A DNA stretch of 64,000 nt from Ustilago trichophora (GCA_900323505.1 OOIN01000007.1:992001-1056000); one strand, 5' to 3'. Positions 20,048-30,056 are shown, counted from the stretch's first letter. Numbers and translations are program-made. The notes: generated from the sequence alone by a model not told the origin.

Positions 20048-22879
20048 TTACTTGCTCTCCTTGATAGCTTTTAGTAAAAGCTCTTCTGAGCGACGCAAAA
20101 CAGCTGGAGGAGTATTGAGTGAAGACATGAGATAAATGACATTTCCCAGCGGTCTTGCATGAACGTTGTACGCCAACTTTTCCTGTTGGTTTTCTTGAAT
20201 CACAGGAATACTTGGATGACCCTGGATCAAAGATTCACCAAACCTGAGTTGTTTTAGCACATCTACACTTGCAGTGCTCGTATAACCTCCTTGACCAGAA
20301 CCATCCTTGAGGGCAACTTTGAGAACGCAACCCATAGCAATGGCATGATCTACATTATCCAATTCTGTCAATTTTTCAATGCTTGATTTGGACCAGAAAC
20401 TCCAAACTCCTGTATCCACTTTTTTCGTAACATCCCAGTCAGATTGACAAGTTTCCCACTCAGGACTCTGCTTGAGTTCAGAGATGGCTTTGAGCGTCTC
20501 GAGTGCAACAGCACATCCGATAGGATGGGCGGTGTAACTGTGTCCATGAAGCAATGCGTCAACTTTGGAATCGGATTTGTTGAACGTTTCAAAGATCGAC
20601 TTTGACGCAAGTGTGACCGACATGGGAACCATTCCTCCGGTCAAGATTTTGGCAAGGACCGAAATGTCTGGTGTCACTCCTAGCACCGAGGCAGGAGTAC
20701 AGGGGCCGAGACGGTAAAGTCCCGCAAACACTTCGTCGTAAATCACTGGAATGCCTTGCCAATCGCCCTCCTTTGCAGATTCAGTAGTGACGATGGTGGA
20801 AGAGCAAGAGCTTGGTGGGCTGAGCGGAGCATCATCGAGAGAAAATAAATCGGAACTGGATCGGCAAACATCCACCAACACTCGCTGGAAGAGGGGGTCG
20901 ACAAAGATCATACCTCCGGCACCCATTACCAGAGGTTCCAAAACCAATGCGCCAAATTTGCGACCCTGTTCCTTGGTAAGCTGTTTCAGCTGATCCCTGA
21001 TAGAAGATCTATAGAATTCGACGAGGGGATCGTTGGCACGCAGTCGGGCTTCTACATTGTAAACCTCTTGCATCGAAGTGTAGCATTGTTCAAAGATGAC
21101 ACCTTCCTTTGGTTGATCTTGCTTGAGCTCCTGGGAGAGGTGCCGGGTTCGCATACGGTCGGCCAGATCTTTATCGCTAACCTGGAGCGAAACGGTGACG
21201 TTGCCAGAGGAGCGCATCTCTACGGTAGGAGGGTCGAACCAGAATCCTCTGCCGCGATACCAGTGAACGGCCTCGCTGTAGACGCTTGGTTCGCAGGCGT
21301 CCATGGCGCCAATCGTGTCGCCGTGATAACTGCCTTTGAGACCTAGTACTTGCCATTCTTTCTTTGGCTTTCCAGCGCGGTACCCCGCTTGTTGGCCCGG
21401 TTTGGCCTTGTCCGCGGCTGCAGAGGAAGAAGGATGCGAAGAGGAATAGCGAAGGATGGACGATTGGAGGGCCATTTTGAGAGCTACTTCCATTCCTGTC
21501 GATCCGTCGTCCGAGAAGAATACGCGATCGGCCCAACCGTATCCTGGGTTGGAAGCGAGAGAAGGAGAGGACGTAGAGGGTTGATTCTTGCCGGTGAGTA
21601 GCTCAGCAAGAAGCAATGCGGGCTCGTGGGTGCCATTGGGGAAAAGCACATGACCATATCGACCAGCAGCATGCGCAGCCGCGGTGACAAGTCGCTGAGG
21701 TGCATGTCCCAAGCATTGGGTCCACCAACTTGCACTACCGTCAAAGATGGGCTGGAGAAGGCTGTTGCTCTTGATGGAATCCCCAATCTTTGAGGATGGA
21801 GATGAGTTCCTCTGATCGAGCATGGAGAAAAAGTCGGCATAGGCGCTATCGATGACGTTGACCTCTTGGTTGGTGCGTGTGAGCTGATGCTGGGTGAAAG
21901 GCCACCAGCAGGTGTCTCGTGTTCTTTGGGCCATGGTGGAGATTTCAGAGATTCGTTGGGTGTGACGTTGGCGAAGGTACTTGACGACGTTGTAGACTCC
22001 TCCATGAGTGTGTTCGGCACTGAAGCCCTCTGGAGTTCCTGTGACGAGGCCAGAGTAGAACTGCACCATAGCGGCCTTGTCTTGTGAAGTGTCGACATTC
22101 TTGATCGGCGGTCCACCGAATACTCGACCCTGGTTGCCGTTTGGCCCACCCAGGCCGAATACGGGAATGCCATGCTCCTCGGCAAAGAACTTTTGCAAGT
22201 ACTCAACATTGCCATACCTCGGGCTGGGGAACAAAAGAACTGCCTCGACGTCATATCCTGCCACCAACAAGCTCTCAAAGGCAGAACGGGTGGTGCTGAT
22301 TCCTCCCAATTCCGCAGAGCCGATGAGGATCGTTGGCAGTCTCAAAGGGCGCAAGAGATGAGATTGGGACACACCGCTGGGTCCTGGTGAATGTACTCCA
22401 CCTGCCGTCTCGACGTAGGCTACACCCTGACTGCCTTGTTCTTGTAAGGCTGCTGCGTGAATCCAGTCCCCGACATCCCTGACAAACTGCTCGTCGGTGG
22501 GAGGCTGTGCGCCTTGGCCAACCTCTCTTTCGGCCAGCTTTGCACGACGCTCTAGCTCGACCGCCAAATGAGGGCTGACGGGTTCACTGAACCGATAGAG
22601 CGTCTTGTATTGAGTTGCACTGGCATAGCGAGATACATGTGCGTCATCGGCATCGTCCAGAGCACCGGTAGAGACGGGTTTCAGGTAGTGTACTCGTTCT
22701 CCCAGTCCTTGTTTGGACGCGGTGAACACGTCACCAGGTGGAGAAGAGGTTGTAGAATGAGAGCTGAGAGGGAGTGCCGAGGAAGCGAGACAGAGGGCGG
22801 TGGTAAAGATTGTCTTGCCAACATCGGTGTTTGCTCCAAACACCTGGTGCACCCTGAGGTGCGGGTAGAGATGGGCCAT
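20048..22879 (-). CDS. bioDA: Bifunctional dethiobiotin synthetase / DAPA aminotransferase (BioD-BioA fusion)
   Basis: This 943-residue protein carries two consecutive biotin-pathway enzymes. Residues 1 to about 310 are BioD, the ATP-dependent dethiobiotin synthetase: P-loop GANTDVGKT with Lys22, YLKPVSTGA, VETAGGVHSPGPSG, and LPTILIGSAELGGIS. Residues about 320-943 are BioA, the PLP- and SAM-dependent 7,8-diaminopelargonate aminotransferase: WWPFTQHQ, DGSASWWTQCLGH, FFSDDGSTGMEVALKMA, LKGSYHGDTIGAMDA, PVIYDEVFAGLYRLG, and the PLP lysine Lys744 in LAKILTGG. The same order (BioD then BioA) is known from Aspergillus bioDA and plant BIO3-BIO1. The frame is open for 104 more codons upstream, but the ATG at 22879 in a GACCATGG context begins MAHLYPHLRVHQVFGANTD and fits BioD. 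The upstream stretch looks like promoter. The plant and Aspergillus enzymes are mitochondrial; no clear presequence is visible here. Confidence 0.92.
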   Translation of the reverse strand: MAHLYPHLRVHQVFGANTDVGKTIFTTALCLASSALPLSSHSTTSSPPGDVFTASKQGLGERVHYLKPVSTGALDDADDAHVSRYASATQYKTLYRFSEPVSPHLAVELERRAKLAEREVGQGAQPPTDEQFVRDVGDWIHAAALQEQGSQGVAYVETAGGVHSPGPSGVSQSHLLRPLRLPTILIGSAELGGISTTRSAFESLLVAGYDVEAVLLFPSPRYGNVEYLQKFFAEEHGIPVFGLGGPNGNQGRVFGGPPIKNVDTSQDKAAMVQFYSGLVTGTPEGFSAEHTHGGVYNVVKYLRQRHTQRISEISTMAQRTRDTCWWPFTQHQLTRTNQEVNVIDSAYADFFSMLDQRNSSPSSKIGDSIKSNSLLQPIFDGSASWWTQCLGHAPQRLVTAAAHAAGRYGHVLFPNGTHEPALLLAELLTGKNQPSTSSPSLASNPGYGWADRVFFSDDGSTGMEVALKMALQSSILRYSSSHPSSSAAADKAKPGQQAGYRAGKPKKEWQVLGLKGSYHGDTIGAMDACEPSVYSEAVHWYRGRGFWFDPPTVEMRSSGNVTVSLQVSDKDLADRMRTRHLSQELKQDQPKEGVIFEQCYTSMQEVYNVEARLRANDPLVEFYRSSIRDQLKQLTKEQGRKFGALVLEPLVMGAGGMIFVDPLFQRVLVDVCRSSSDLFSLDDAPLSPPSSCSSTIVTTESAKEGDWQGIPVIYDEVFAGLYRLGPCTPASVLGVTPDISVLAKILTGGMVPMSVTLASKSIFETFNKSDSKVDALLHGHSYTAHPIGCAVALETLKAISELKQSPEWETCQSDWDVTKKVDTGVWSFWSKSSIEKLTELDNVDHAIAMGCVLKVALKDGSGQGGYTSTASVDVLKQLRFGESLIQGHPSIPVIQENQQEKLAYNVHARPLGNVIYLMSSLNTPPAVLRRSEELLLKAIKESK

Positions 22880-23907
22880 GGTCGCGAAACTACAACAATC
22901 CCTGGTTGTACGAAATCGCTCCTTGGCGTTATATACGAAGGAATGATAGATGTCTTGCGCGGGTGATGGTGACAAACAGATGAAGAGAGGCAAGCTTAGC
23001 TGAACACACACGAGAAAAAAGCACCCCAACAAAGCATAATGGCTCCAACTTACCGGGCCATGAAACGGCAATTGAATGATGGCCCCGCGTCCGTGCATCT
23101 GTGTACTGTACAATACAGTACAGTGTTCTTCCAAGTTGTCGGCTAAGTTAGCCAAGATTCCGGCCAAGGCGAAAATTGAGTTTTCTCTCATTCTTGTTTT
23201 CTTCGACTAAAACAGAGCTGTCGGATCGGATCAATCGGCTTTTGCTCACCATCCAAAGGCGCGCGTATCGCGGTTTGGCCCACCAAACCAGCTGTTGAAC
23301 ACCGCCAACCTTTGAGCAGGTTTGGGAAATGCCAAGCGCACACACCCAAATGCGTCGGAGTTCTTATATTCACCAACTAGTAGAACAATTGCACTGTCTC
23401 ACCATCAAATGGAAGCATCTACAGTTATCAACAAGGGCTAATCTGATGTTCTACAAGACCAAAAAAAAGGGGTTGGAGAAAGATATCGAAGCGCAGGAAC
23501 GCTATCCAGCATCGTGATTTTTTTTTTCTCTCCAGAGGGACAAAGTGAAAGAAATCATCACCGCCGCACTCATGGCAGAGCATAAGAGAAGACGACGCTG
23601 CTGCGCCAACATTGTGCATCGGTTGACAGGGAAGCATCGTGTTGAATCGGGAAGAAGAAGTAGACAACATGACTTGTTCACGCGCAAATGATTTGCATCT
23701 CTGGCAGCATGTTCAGTCGAGAGTCAATCGTGCGCATCATCTCAACCGATCGGAAATCTGCTTGACTACCATGACCTCTTGAGATATAGACCTGGTTGCG
23801 AAAAATGTCCATATCTATGGGTACAAGTAGTGTGGATATGATGCTATTTGCCAGGAGGAAAAGTGTCTGTATGCTAAATGTTTTGCGGCAGTGACTTGGT
23901 CTACCAT
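22880..23907. other. Gene-free stretch upstream of bioDA
   Basis: 1028 bases between the bioDA start and the ArsH stop. It contains the inverted repeat at 23104-23120. Small frames in it have no ATG with conserved content. No RNA gene was recognised. Confidence 0.5.
23104..23120. promoter_or_regulatory. TACTGTA-CAA-TACAGTA inverted repeat
   Basis: A perfect 7-base inverted repeat with a 3-base spacer, 225 bases upstream of the bioDA ATG. The dyad could bind a dimeric regulator. The function is inferred, but the symmetry is exact. Confidence 0.5.
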
Positions 23908-24930
23908 TCACAGCACATCTGGAGTGACCTTGTCTTCAGCCTGTTTTGCTTTCATCTCCTCCTCCTTTTTTCGTTTCTCTTTCTCCTCCTGACTCAACAA
24001 TCTTCCCATCTCTCCCCTCTCCTTTCTCTCACTCCATCTACTCGCCATCAACTCCTCCCTACCCCTAAACAAGCATCCCACTTTAACCAACTCTTCGACA
24101 ACATCCACCAACCTCTCCCGATTACTGCTCTCCTTCATCCTCCCCTCCTGTTCCGTAAATTGGGTCCAAGCTTTAGGCAAACTCGCCTGATTAGGAATCG
24201 TAAACATCCTCATCCACCTTCCTAAAATCCTCAAAGAATTGACCGCGTTGAAAGATTGTGAACCTCCATTGACTTGTGATACAGCCAGAATTTTTCCTTG
24301 GGTTGGACGAACGCTGCCCAAGCTAAGTGGGATGTGGTCTATGATGGTTTTCATGATCCCCGTCATATTTCCATGTTGTTCGGGGCTGCACCAGAAATGA
24401 GCTTCTGACCAGGTCACCAGGTTGCGCAATTCGATTACTTTCGGATGCGATTCCGTACCGCCAGAGTCGGCACAGATGTCAGGGTGGTCACAATCGTCTT
24501 TGAGCGGAAGACCTTGTGGGTTGAATACTCGAACATGACATCCTAAATGATGTAGAAGACGAGATGCTTCATAGGCCATAAGTTTGGAGAATGAACGCTG
24601 ACGATTGGAACCGTACAACACCAAAACTCGCAAAGGTTCGGATAAAGTTTCATGCATCATTCGTGCTTCAGAGAGCTGATCCAACCCTGATCCACTGGCG
24701 ATTTGATACGTCCAATCATCGGTGATATTGCTACCTGAAGGGTAGAACGATGCGTCTAGAAAAGGTCTATACCTGCTGCTTTCTTCGCTGCAAACGGATT
24801 CGAGGCGCTGAGACGCAGTCATCCTGCTCGTACTGTTGAATCGTCGTGATGTTTGATATAAAACCCCAACCTGCAAAGTCGAAAGTGTTGAAAATGCTGT
24901 ATGTCGTCGTAACAAACACAGCCCGTACAT
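23908..24930 (-). CDS. ArsH-type NADPH-dependent FMN reductase
   Basis: A 340-residue flavodoxin-fold protein of the ArsH family. ArsH proteins oxidise trivalent organoarsenicals or reduce quinones and azo dyes with NADPH and FMN. Family motifs are LRVLVLYGSNRQRSFSK (FMN phosphate loop), VFNPQGLPLKDD, SEAHFWCSPEQHGNMTGIMK, DHIPLSLGSVRPTQGKILAV and QVNGGSQSFNAVNSLRILGRWMRM. The C-terminus adds a Lys/Glu-rich tail from about residue 300. There are two possible starts. ATG 24930 gives a basic, Ser/Thr-rich leader (MYGLCLLRRHTAFSTLS..) that could target mitochondria. ATG 24822 (MTASQRLES) gives 304 residues, close to the family norm. No arsenic transporter or arsenate reductase gene is adjacent. 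Confidence 0.85.
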   Translation of the reverse strand: MYGLCLLRRHTAFSTLSTLQVGVLYQTSRRFNSTSRMTASQRLESVCSEESSRYRPFLDASFYPSGSNITDDWTYQIASGSGLDQLSEARMMHETLSEPLRVLVLYGSNRQRSFSKLMAYEASRLLHHLGCHVRVFNPQGLPLKDDCDHPDICADSGGTESHPKVIELRNLVTWSEAHFWCSPEQHGNMTGIMKTIIDHIPLSLGSVRPTQGKILAVSQVNGGSQSFNAVNSLRILGRWMRMFTIPNQASLPKAWTQFTEQEGRMKESSNRERLVDVVEELVKVGCLFRGREELMASRWSERKERGEMGRLLSQEEKEKRKKEEEMKAKQAEDKVTPDVL

Positions 24931-25552
24931 GGCACAGCAGATGGAACAAGATAAAGAGTGACGTTATAAAGACGTACAACAGTGGCGAGTCTTCTCAGGT
25001 GTCTTATTATATACTGTACAAATTCGGATCTTCGGCCCGTCTCACAGAGTGCCCAACACGAATCGCCTAAAAATTGACCGAATTTCAAATTCACCTTGAA
25101 AGCATTTGCGTCACCGTTTATGTCTTTTTTCATTATTATTATTATTCTGAAAGAGATGACGCTTGAAAGTCGATGGATTGCCGGACATGCTTCTCAACTA
25201 TCAAAACGAATGAAATCAGGTCTGATTGACTAAGATCAAGCATAAGTTGGGGAAAGGGTTTGCGATGTCTCGTCTAGCAAAAAAAGCACATTTTCAGTCT
25301 CGTTTAGCAATAAGGATAGAGGCCGACTGCCAACAAGATACTGCCGAGAAGGTCTCGTCCAGCTCCTGCAATAACGCCGACGCCGCCAAGACATCTCAGC
25401 TCTGCGTGCCACATCCTGCAAATTTCGGAACGTTTCGAGTCATGTTGTCATACACAGCACATTTGTCAAGCTACATTTGACTCGAGAGCGCCGAAAGTAC
25501 ATGCTGTGGTAGTGCGTGTGGTCGGAGTCCCTTTCTACTTCTGTACGTATCA
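24931..25552. promoter_or_regulatory. ArsH upstream region and VPS39 3' flank
   Basis: 622 bases with a TATATAAT element on the minus strand (25006-25013), adjoining a TACTGTA motif, and an (ATT)n run near 25132-25146. No gene was seen. Confidence 0.45.
25006..25013 (-). promoter_or_regulatory. Probable TATA box of the ArsH gene
   Basis: TATATAAT on the minus strand lies 76-83 bases before the first ATG (24930) and about 185 before the second (24822). If transcription starts about 30 bases downstream, both ATGs are in the mRNA. Confidence 0.4.
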
Positions 25553-28500
25553 TCACTGCGGTCGCTGACCCTGCTGACCTCCCTTTTGCTGTCCATGAAT
25601 GGAGCAAAAATAATGCATAACGGCCCCACTAACCGGGTTGACCGCGACGACGCTATTCCCCAACCTCTTGTGACATTTCGGGCAAGTCCTCGATTCGCCC
25701 ACCTTGACCCTTCTGCTCTGCAGCTTACAGAGCGTTTCTTCCATTTGCCAATTGCGACTGGTCCTAATCTCTCGGATCACTTTGGCTTCGTGTTGACTTC
25801 GTGTTAGGTCGCGCAGATTGGTGTTGATGAATGCTGCAATGTGCGACAGGCTCACAGTGGAGGGGATCAGGGACAGCGCCGATCCAAGGTCAATCCTAGC
25901 CGCGTGGCGTTGGAGGAGACCCAGAGCGGAGTCGAGTTGCGGTGGGGTGTTGGTGGAGGAGCGGTCGAGATAGATCCGTAGGAGAGTGAGGAACACTTCC
26001 CCATCTGCCAAGGCTTTTTGATCCTGATCGACCATGAAGCTCTGTTGTCTGGCCACGCCTGGTTGCTGCGCTTCTGAGGTGGTGCGTAAGCGCCAAACGT
26101 CCCGACAGTACTCTTCTGCTCGGCTGGGATCTTGAAGCTTGCGAACGTAGATGCTGAGCGCTCCCTCGTGCTGGCCCATCCTTCCCAGAAGCAAAGCCCG
26201 TGCTTCCAGCATGTCTCTGTCATCATCGTCGGCAGGCAAACGCACAAGGATCTGCTCCGGTCGATACTGCATCGAGCTTCGTAGGAACTTGAGTAGCTTT
26301 TGCATCAGCTCATCGCGCTCCCTCTGTGTCGACCGCGTCGTTGCTGTTTGCTCTGCATCATCTCCTTCGGCCTGCAACCGTTTGCGAAGGTGTGCGGCAC
26401 GTCGAAGATACAACTTAACCAGCTTGTCGTGGAGCTCCGGATCCGCCTCTCCGGCATTCTCGATGATGAATTCCAGATAAACAGCGCACAACTCCTCATC
26501 GAACCGATTCAGATCATCTACAACCTCCAGTCTTGGCCAAGACCCCACCTTGCCCGTGTCAGCCGTAAACACCTCCATCCCCAATTCGGCATCCACCTCG
26601 AGCAGCCAGTGTGACGTTTCCAAAATCACATCGATGAATTCTGGCCCTAGATTCTGCAGATACTGAATCGTAGGTCTCATCTTTTCTTCTACATCCTCTT
26701 CGTCCTCTGCAAACTGCTTCAGCAGTCCCAGAGCCTTACTGTGCATCTCTTTGCCTCCATAGAGCGCGATGAGCTCCGAGAATTTTTTACGCTCCTTGAG
26801 CAACTCTTCGACCTGTTCGACCTCGCACCAGTTCTCGATGCGGCAGAGGGGGCCGATGAGTGCCGGTTTGGTAAGTAGAAAGGTCTTGAACAATGCTGTG
26901 TCGACCGTCTGTGCTACTGCGATGAGTTCTTCCTTGTCCATCTCGCCAAACGGCTTGTTGGGGAGAGAGAGCAGCCAGTGTGTGTCGCGCTTGATCTGCG
27001 ACATTGCCATGTGGTCTTTCGACTCGAGATGAGGGCTCGACTCCAGGATCGGCTTGAAGATTCGTCGTCGGTCGGCGAGGAATTTTCCCAATGCGTCGAG
27101 GGCTTTGCGCGAGGAAGGATCGGCGCCAGCAACAGCAGTGCGGCTGTCTCGACTCGCGCCAGAGGCTGTGAATTTCATCTCGGGTGCTTCGCGTGTGGTG
27201 GTCCTGACCGAGCGGATGGAGCCTGTCTCTGCCAAATTGTCGGCATCGTACGCTGTCGTCGTGGTCGCACTCGTGGCTGTCCGACTGGGCTTCGGCTTCG
27301 CTGCGCCAGCATGGGAAGGACTCGAACTGAGACTTGTCGTTGCCGCCGGCTCGCCGACAATGCTCTGCGGTCTTCTAGCCGGCAGGAAGGCCCCGAGTCT
27401 GCTTCTCGCCGCCGTCGTTGCGGACGTGGCAAGCGATGGCAAGGTCGCCAGGCTGGGCGTAGGGCTGGTTTCACTCACATCCGATGATGACGGAGCACGT
27501 AATTTGGCCGGTGTCTTGCCGCCAAAGATTGGGAACCATTCCTCTCTACTTCGACTCAGCTCGCCAGCTACATTCGACGGGTACAGTGCGATTACCTTGG
27601 CTGGATTCGTATCGAGCTCCATAAACATCTCTATCGCCTCGTCGAAGCGCTCGTCTGCGAACAGTGAGACTGCAAAGAGACCCTGTACGTGGGCTCTACG
27701 CTCGTCTTTGTCCTCCAGAATCACATTGTCGACGCTGTCGAGCAAGCCGAGGGCCTCTTCGAACTCTCCCTTTTCGACAAGCTCGTCGATCTGTCGCCCC
27801 CAACCTTGCATCTCGAGCTGCCAGATTGTGCTCCCTTCCTTCTCCAGGGCGGTACGGTCGGTCGGGGTGACGACGACAAATACGGGTGGCTTGTTGCCGG
27901 AGGAGGGTGTGAGCAGTCGTACTTGCGGTGGTGAGGAAGACGCTGAAGCCGGTTTGGTTGACGTGGATACAGATGCAGGCGGGAAGCACAGCGTCTGCAC
28001 AGCGAAGAGCGTCCCGACGGAGCGAATCTGCAAGACGGGATTGTTGGCGTTGGGCAGCGAGCTGTTCTTGAGCGAAGGCACTGATCCGCTCGGCAGCACG
28101 GCAAAGACGTAGGGTTTCGCAAACGCCACTTCGAGTGGGCTAGCGCTCCATTCGACACCTTCGCGACGAGTAGGTCGCCCATCTGCGCCTAGGAAGAGGC
28201 CAGTGCCATCGCGGACAAAGAGTACTTCGCCTCCATCGATATTGAGGACCGACATCTTACCTCGGCTGCTCAGTCCCATGTATCCTCCCAAGTTGCCCAA
28301 GCCTCCTAGCGCTGCGCCGAAGCCAGCACCCGCACCTCCTGCGATCGAAATGCTCGTGCTCGGATGAGATTCACCTGTCGAGTGTGTGCCTTCACTGGTC
28401 GCCGCATTGGTAGAAAGATCGAAATCCTCAACATGCCATGAGGAGAGGTTGGGCGAGGTCAGATCCACGAGCGGGCCCGAGGTGGAGTTGGCTGGTGGAT

Positions 28501-29605
28501 GGACGTGTGTTTCTCGTCGAAGCTGACTGCTGCCATTGCCTCCTGCACCTCCATAGCCTGACGAAGGATGAGTGTAAGCAACGGTCGATTCTGCAGCGAG
28601 CGGGATGGAAATGGTCCCGTACTCGGTCGCGTTGTAGCCCATGAAGAGCCTTGTTGGCGTGACAAACGCCAAGCTCCGCGGTGTATGATGCAGAGCTACC
28701 TCCCTTGTATCCCAGAACTCGCCATCGACCCAGCGAAACACCAGCAGCTTGCGCTTCACTCCTACTGCCAGTACTGTGACGAGTGTCATGATCCCATCCT
28801 GACCATCCGCATCTGCCGCTGCCGCTGCTCCGCCGAAGCGCGCTCCTTCCATCGCCTTGCGCCTCTCCTCTTCTCGATACTTGACCATCGCGTCCATTCC
28901 TCGCATACTCGCAGTCTGCCAATCCTTGGAGGGAATATCGTACACGCTTGATCGATTCCTTGAGACTGTTCCCACCCCAGCTGCTCCGCCGGCACCCGTC
29001 TGGTTCTGATCGCCAATGGCACCCGGTCTGAATGCGCGTGAAGTGATCGTTGTTGTGGGGTTGAATTTTCCTCCAGCTCCTCTCATGGATGCTCTTCCTC
29101 CTAACGGACCGGGGCCGTAGTCTGGCAATTTGGGAGCGACCCGTTTCTGGATTGATGTATCCACGCCGAATGTCGTCGCGCCTTTTGTCTGGAGGAGCTG
29201 CGACCGCAACTCCAGCGTCGACAAGTCATGCAGCGAGACATATCCATCCGATAGCGACACAAGTATGTTGGCTTCTTTGATCACGCCAAGCTGGTCTATT
29301 GATCTTTTGGAGAAATGGGATGCGGTCTGTACTGGAACGGATGGCGGGATGCGTCCCTCTCTGATGGATGTGCGGGTGGAGAGGATGGAGGCTGGCTTTG
29401 TCGGTGATCCGTGGGATGAGCGCTTGGAGGGCGAGGATGAAGACGACGCTTCGGTCTGCAGTAAGCTCGAATGTCGATCGGTGCGATAGACATTAAGAGC
29501 GCCGGTGCTGGTACCAACAAAGAGCTTTGCACCGTGTACGATGATCGACTCGGGCTTGCCCGTGATGCCCGTGAGCAGAGGGGAGCTGTCAAAGGCGGTA
29601 TGCAT
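25553..29605 (-). CDS. VAM6: VPS39/Vam6, HOPS tethering subunit
   Basis: This 1350-residue intronless protein is of the Vps39/Vam6 family, the HOPS subunit that binds the late-endosomal Rab7 (Ypt7) and tethers membranes at the vacuole. The N-terminus (MHTAFDSSPLLTGITGKPESIIVHGAKLFVGTSTGALNVYR) is the classic first blade of the CNH propeller. The propeller continues (LVSLSDGYVSLHDLSTLE; VLAVGVKRKLLVFRWVDGEF; LFMGYNATEYGTI; LNIDGGEVLFVRDGTGLFLG) with Gly/Ser-rich inserts. A clathrin-type helical repeat region follows (AIEMFMELDTNPAKVIALYP; RARALLLGRMGQHEGALSIYV-like). The C-terminus holds a small zinc-binding module: CPKCHKRLGNSVVAVNP..MHYFC. Yeast Vam6 is 1049 residues; the surplus lies in Ser/Thr/Ala-rich spacers. 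ATG 29605 is clear. Confidence 0.9.
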   Translation of the reverse strand: MHTAFDSSPLLTGITGKPESIIVHGAKLFVGTSTGALNVYRTDRHSSLLQTEASSSSSPSKRSSHGSPTKPASILSTRTSIREGRIPPSVPVQTASHFSKRSIDQLGVIKEANILVSLSDGYVSLHDLSTLELRSQLLQTKGATTFGVDTSIQKRVAPKLPDYGPGPLGGRASMRGAGGKFNPTTTITSRAFRPGAIGDQNQTGAGGAAGVGTVSRNRSSVYDIPSKDWQTASMRGMDAMVKYREEERRKAMEGARFGGAAAAADADGQDGIMTLVTVLAVGVKRKLLVFRWVDGEFWDTREVALHHTPRSLAFVTPTRLFMGYNATEYGTISIPLAAESTVAYTHPSSGYGGAGGNGSSQLRRETHVHPPANSTSGPLVDLTSPNLSSWHVEDFDLSTNAATSEGTHSTGESHPSTSISIAGGAGAGFGAALGGLGNLGGYMGLSSRGKMSVLNIDGGEVLFVRDGTGLFLGADGRPTRREGVEWSASPLEVAFAKPYVFAVLPSGSVPSLKNSSLPNANNPVLQIRSVGTLFAVQTLCFPPASVSTSTKPASASSSPPQVRLLTPSSGNKPPVFVVVTPTDRTALEKEGSTIWQLEMQGWGRQIDELVEKGEFEEALGLLDSVDNVILEDKDERRAHVQGLFAVSLFADERFDEAIEMFMELDTNPAKVIALYPSNVAGELSRSREEWFPIFGGKTPAKLRAPSSSDVSETSPTPSLATLPSLATSATTAARSRLGAFLPARRPQSIVGEPAATTSLSSSPSHAGAAKPKPSRTATSATTTTAYDADNLAETGSIRSVRTTTREAPEMKFTASGASRDSRTAVAGADPSSRKALDALGKFLADRRRIFKPILESSPHLESKDHMAMSQIKRDTHWLLSLPNKPFGEMDKEELIAVAQTVDTALFKTFLLTKPALIGPLCRIENWCEVEQVEELLKERKKFSELIALYGGKEMHSKALGLLKQFAEDEEDVEEKMRPTIQYLQNLGPEFIDVILETSHWLLEVDAELGMEVFTADTGKVGSWPRLEVVDDLNRFDEELCAVYLEFIIENAGEADPELHDKLVKLYLRRAAHLRKRLQAEGDDAEQTATTRSTQRERDELMQKLLKFLRSSMQYRPEQILVRLPADDDDRDMLEARALLLGRMGQHEGALSIYVRKLQDPSRAEEYCRDVWRLRTTSEAQQPGVARQQSFMVDQDQKALADGEVFLTLLRIYLDRSSTNTPPQLDSALGLLQRHAARIDLGSALSLIPSTVSLSHIAAFINTNLRDLTRSQHEAKVIREIRTSRNWQMEETLCKLQSRRVKVGESRTCPKCHKRLGNSVVAVNPVSGAVMHYFCSIHGQQKGGQQGQRPQ

Positions 29606-30056
29606 GTTCCTGTTGGGCGCCGCGCTCGATGGCGCTCCTTGTCAGCTCCGTTGCTTTATGTTTTGTGGGTCAGTGAAGGATTGTGGATGATGTGACGAAG
29701 ACAGGGAAGAGATATTGTGGCAGCAGCATCGTGAATCCGGAAATAGGAAAGTGGAGTAAAAAGGCCCTGCGTGTTGAGGCAGCGCCAAATTTACCGCGGG
29801 TCTGTGCGTGACCCCTTCGCACACTCTTCTTGCCTTTCGCTGAAAAGCCAAGCAATGCATGCTCACCACCATCTTCATTGAATATCAATACACTGCCAAC
29901 GGCATCTCTTGGTTCACGTCCGAACCAGGCAGAGTCTTCGCTTCGACAACGGAATCATATGGATTGATAAATGCATGCAAACAGAGAAAACTTGAACAAA
30001 TATATATGGGGAACGCGGGATCTATACAAGCACATCGTAAGGAAAGAGCTGAAGAA
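29606..30056. other. Gap between VPS39 start and DUS2 stop
   Basis: 451 bases holding the VPS39 promoter and the DUS2 3' flank. There is a short AT run at 29999-30007 and nothing else recognisable. Confidence 0.4.

Noticed and set aside
22880..23191. N-terminal 104-codon extension of bioDA
   Set aside because: It adds a hydrophobic, Cys-rich stretch unlike BioD. The internal ATG at 22879 has an ideal context and the family N-terminus.
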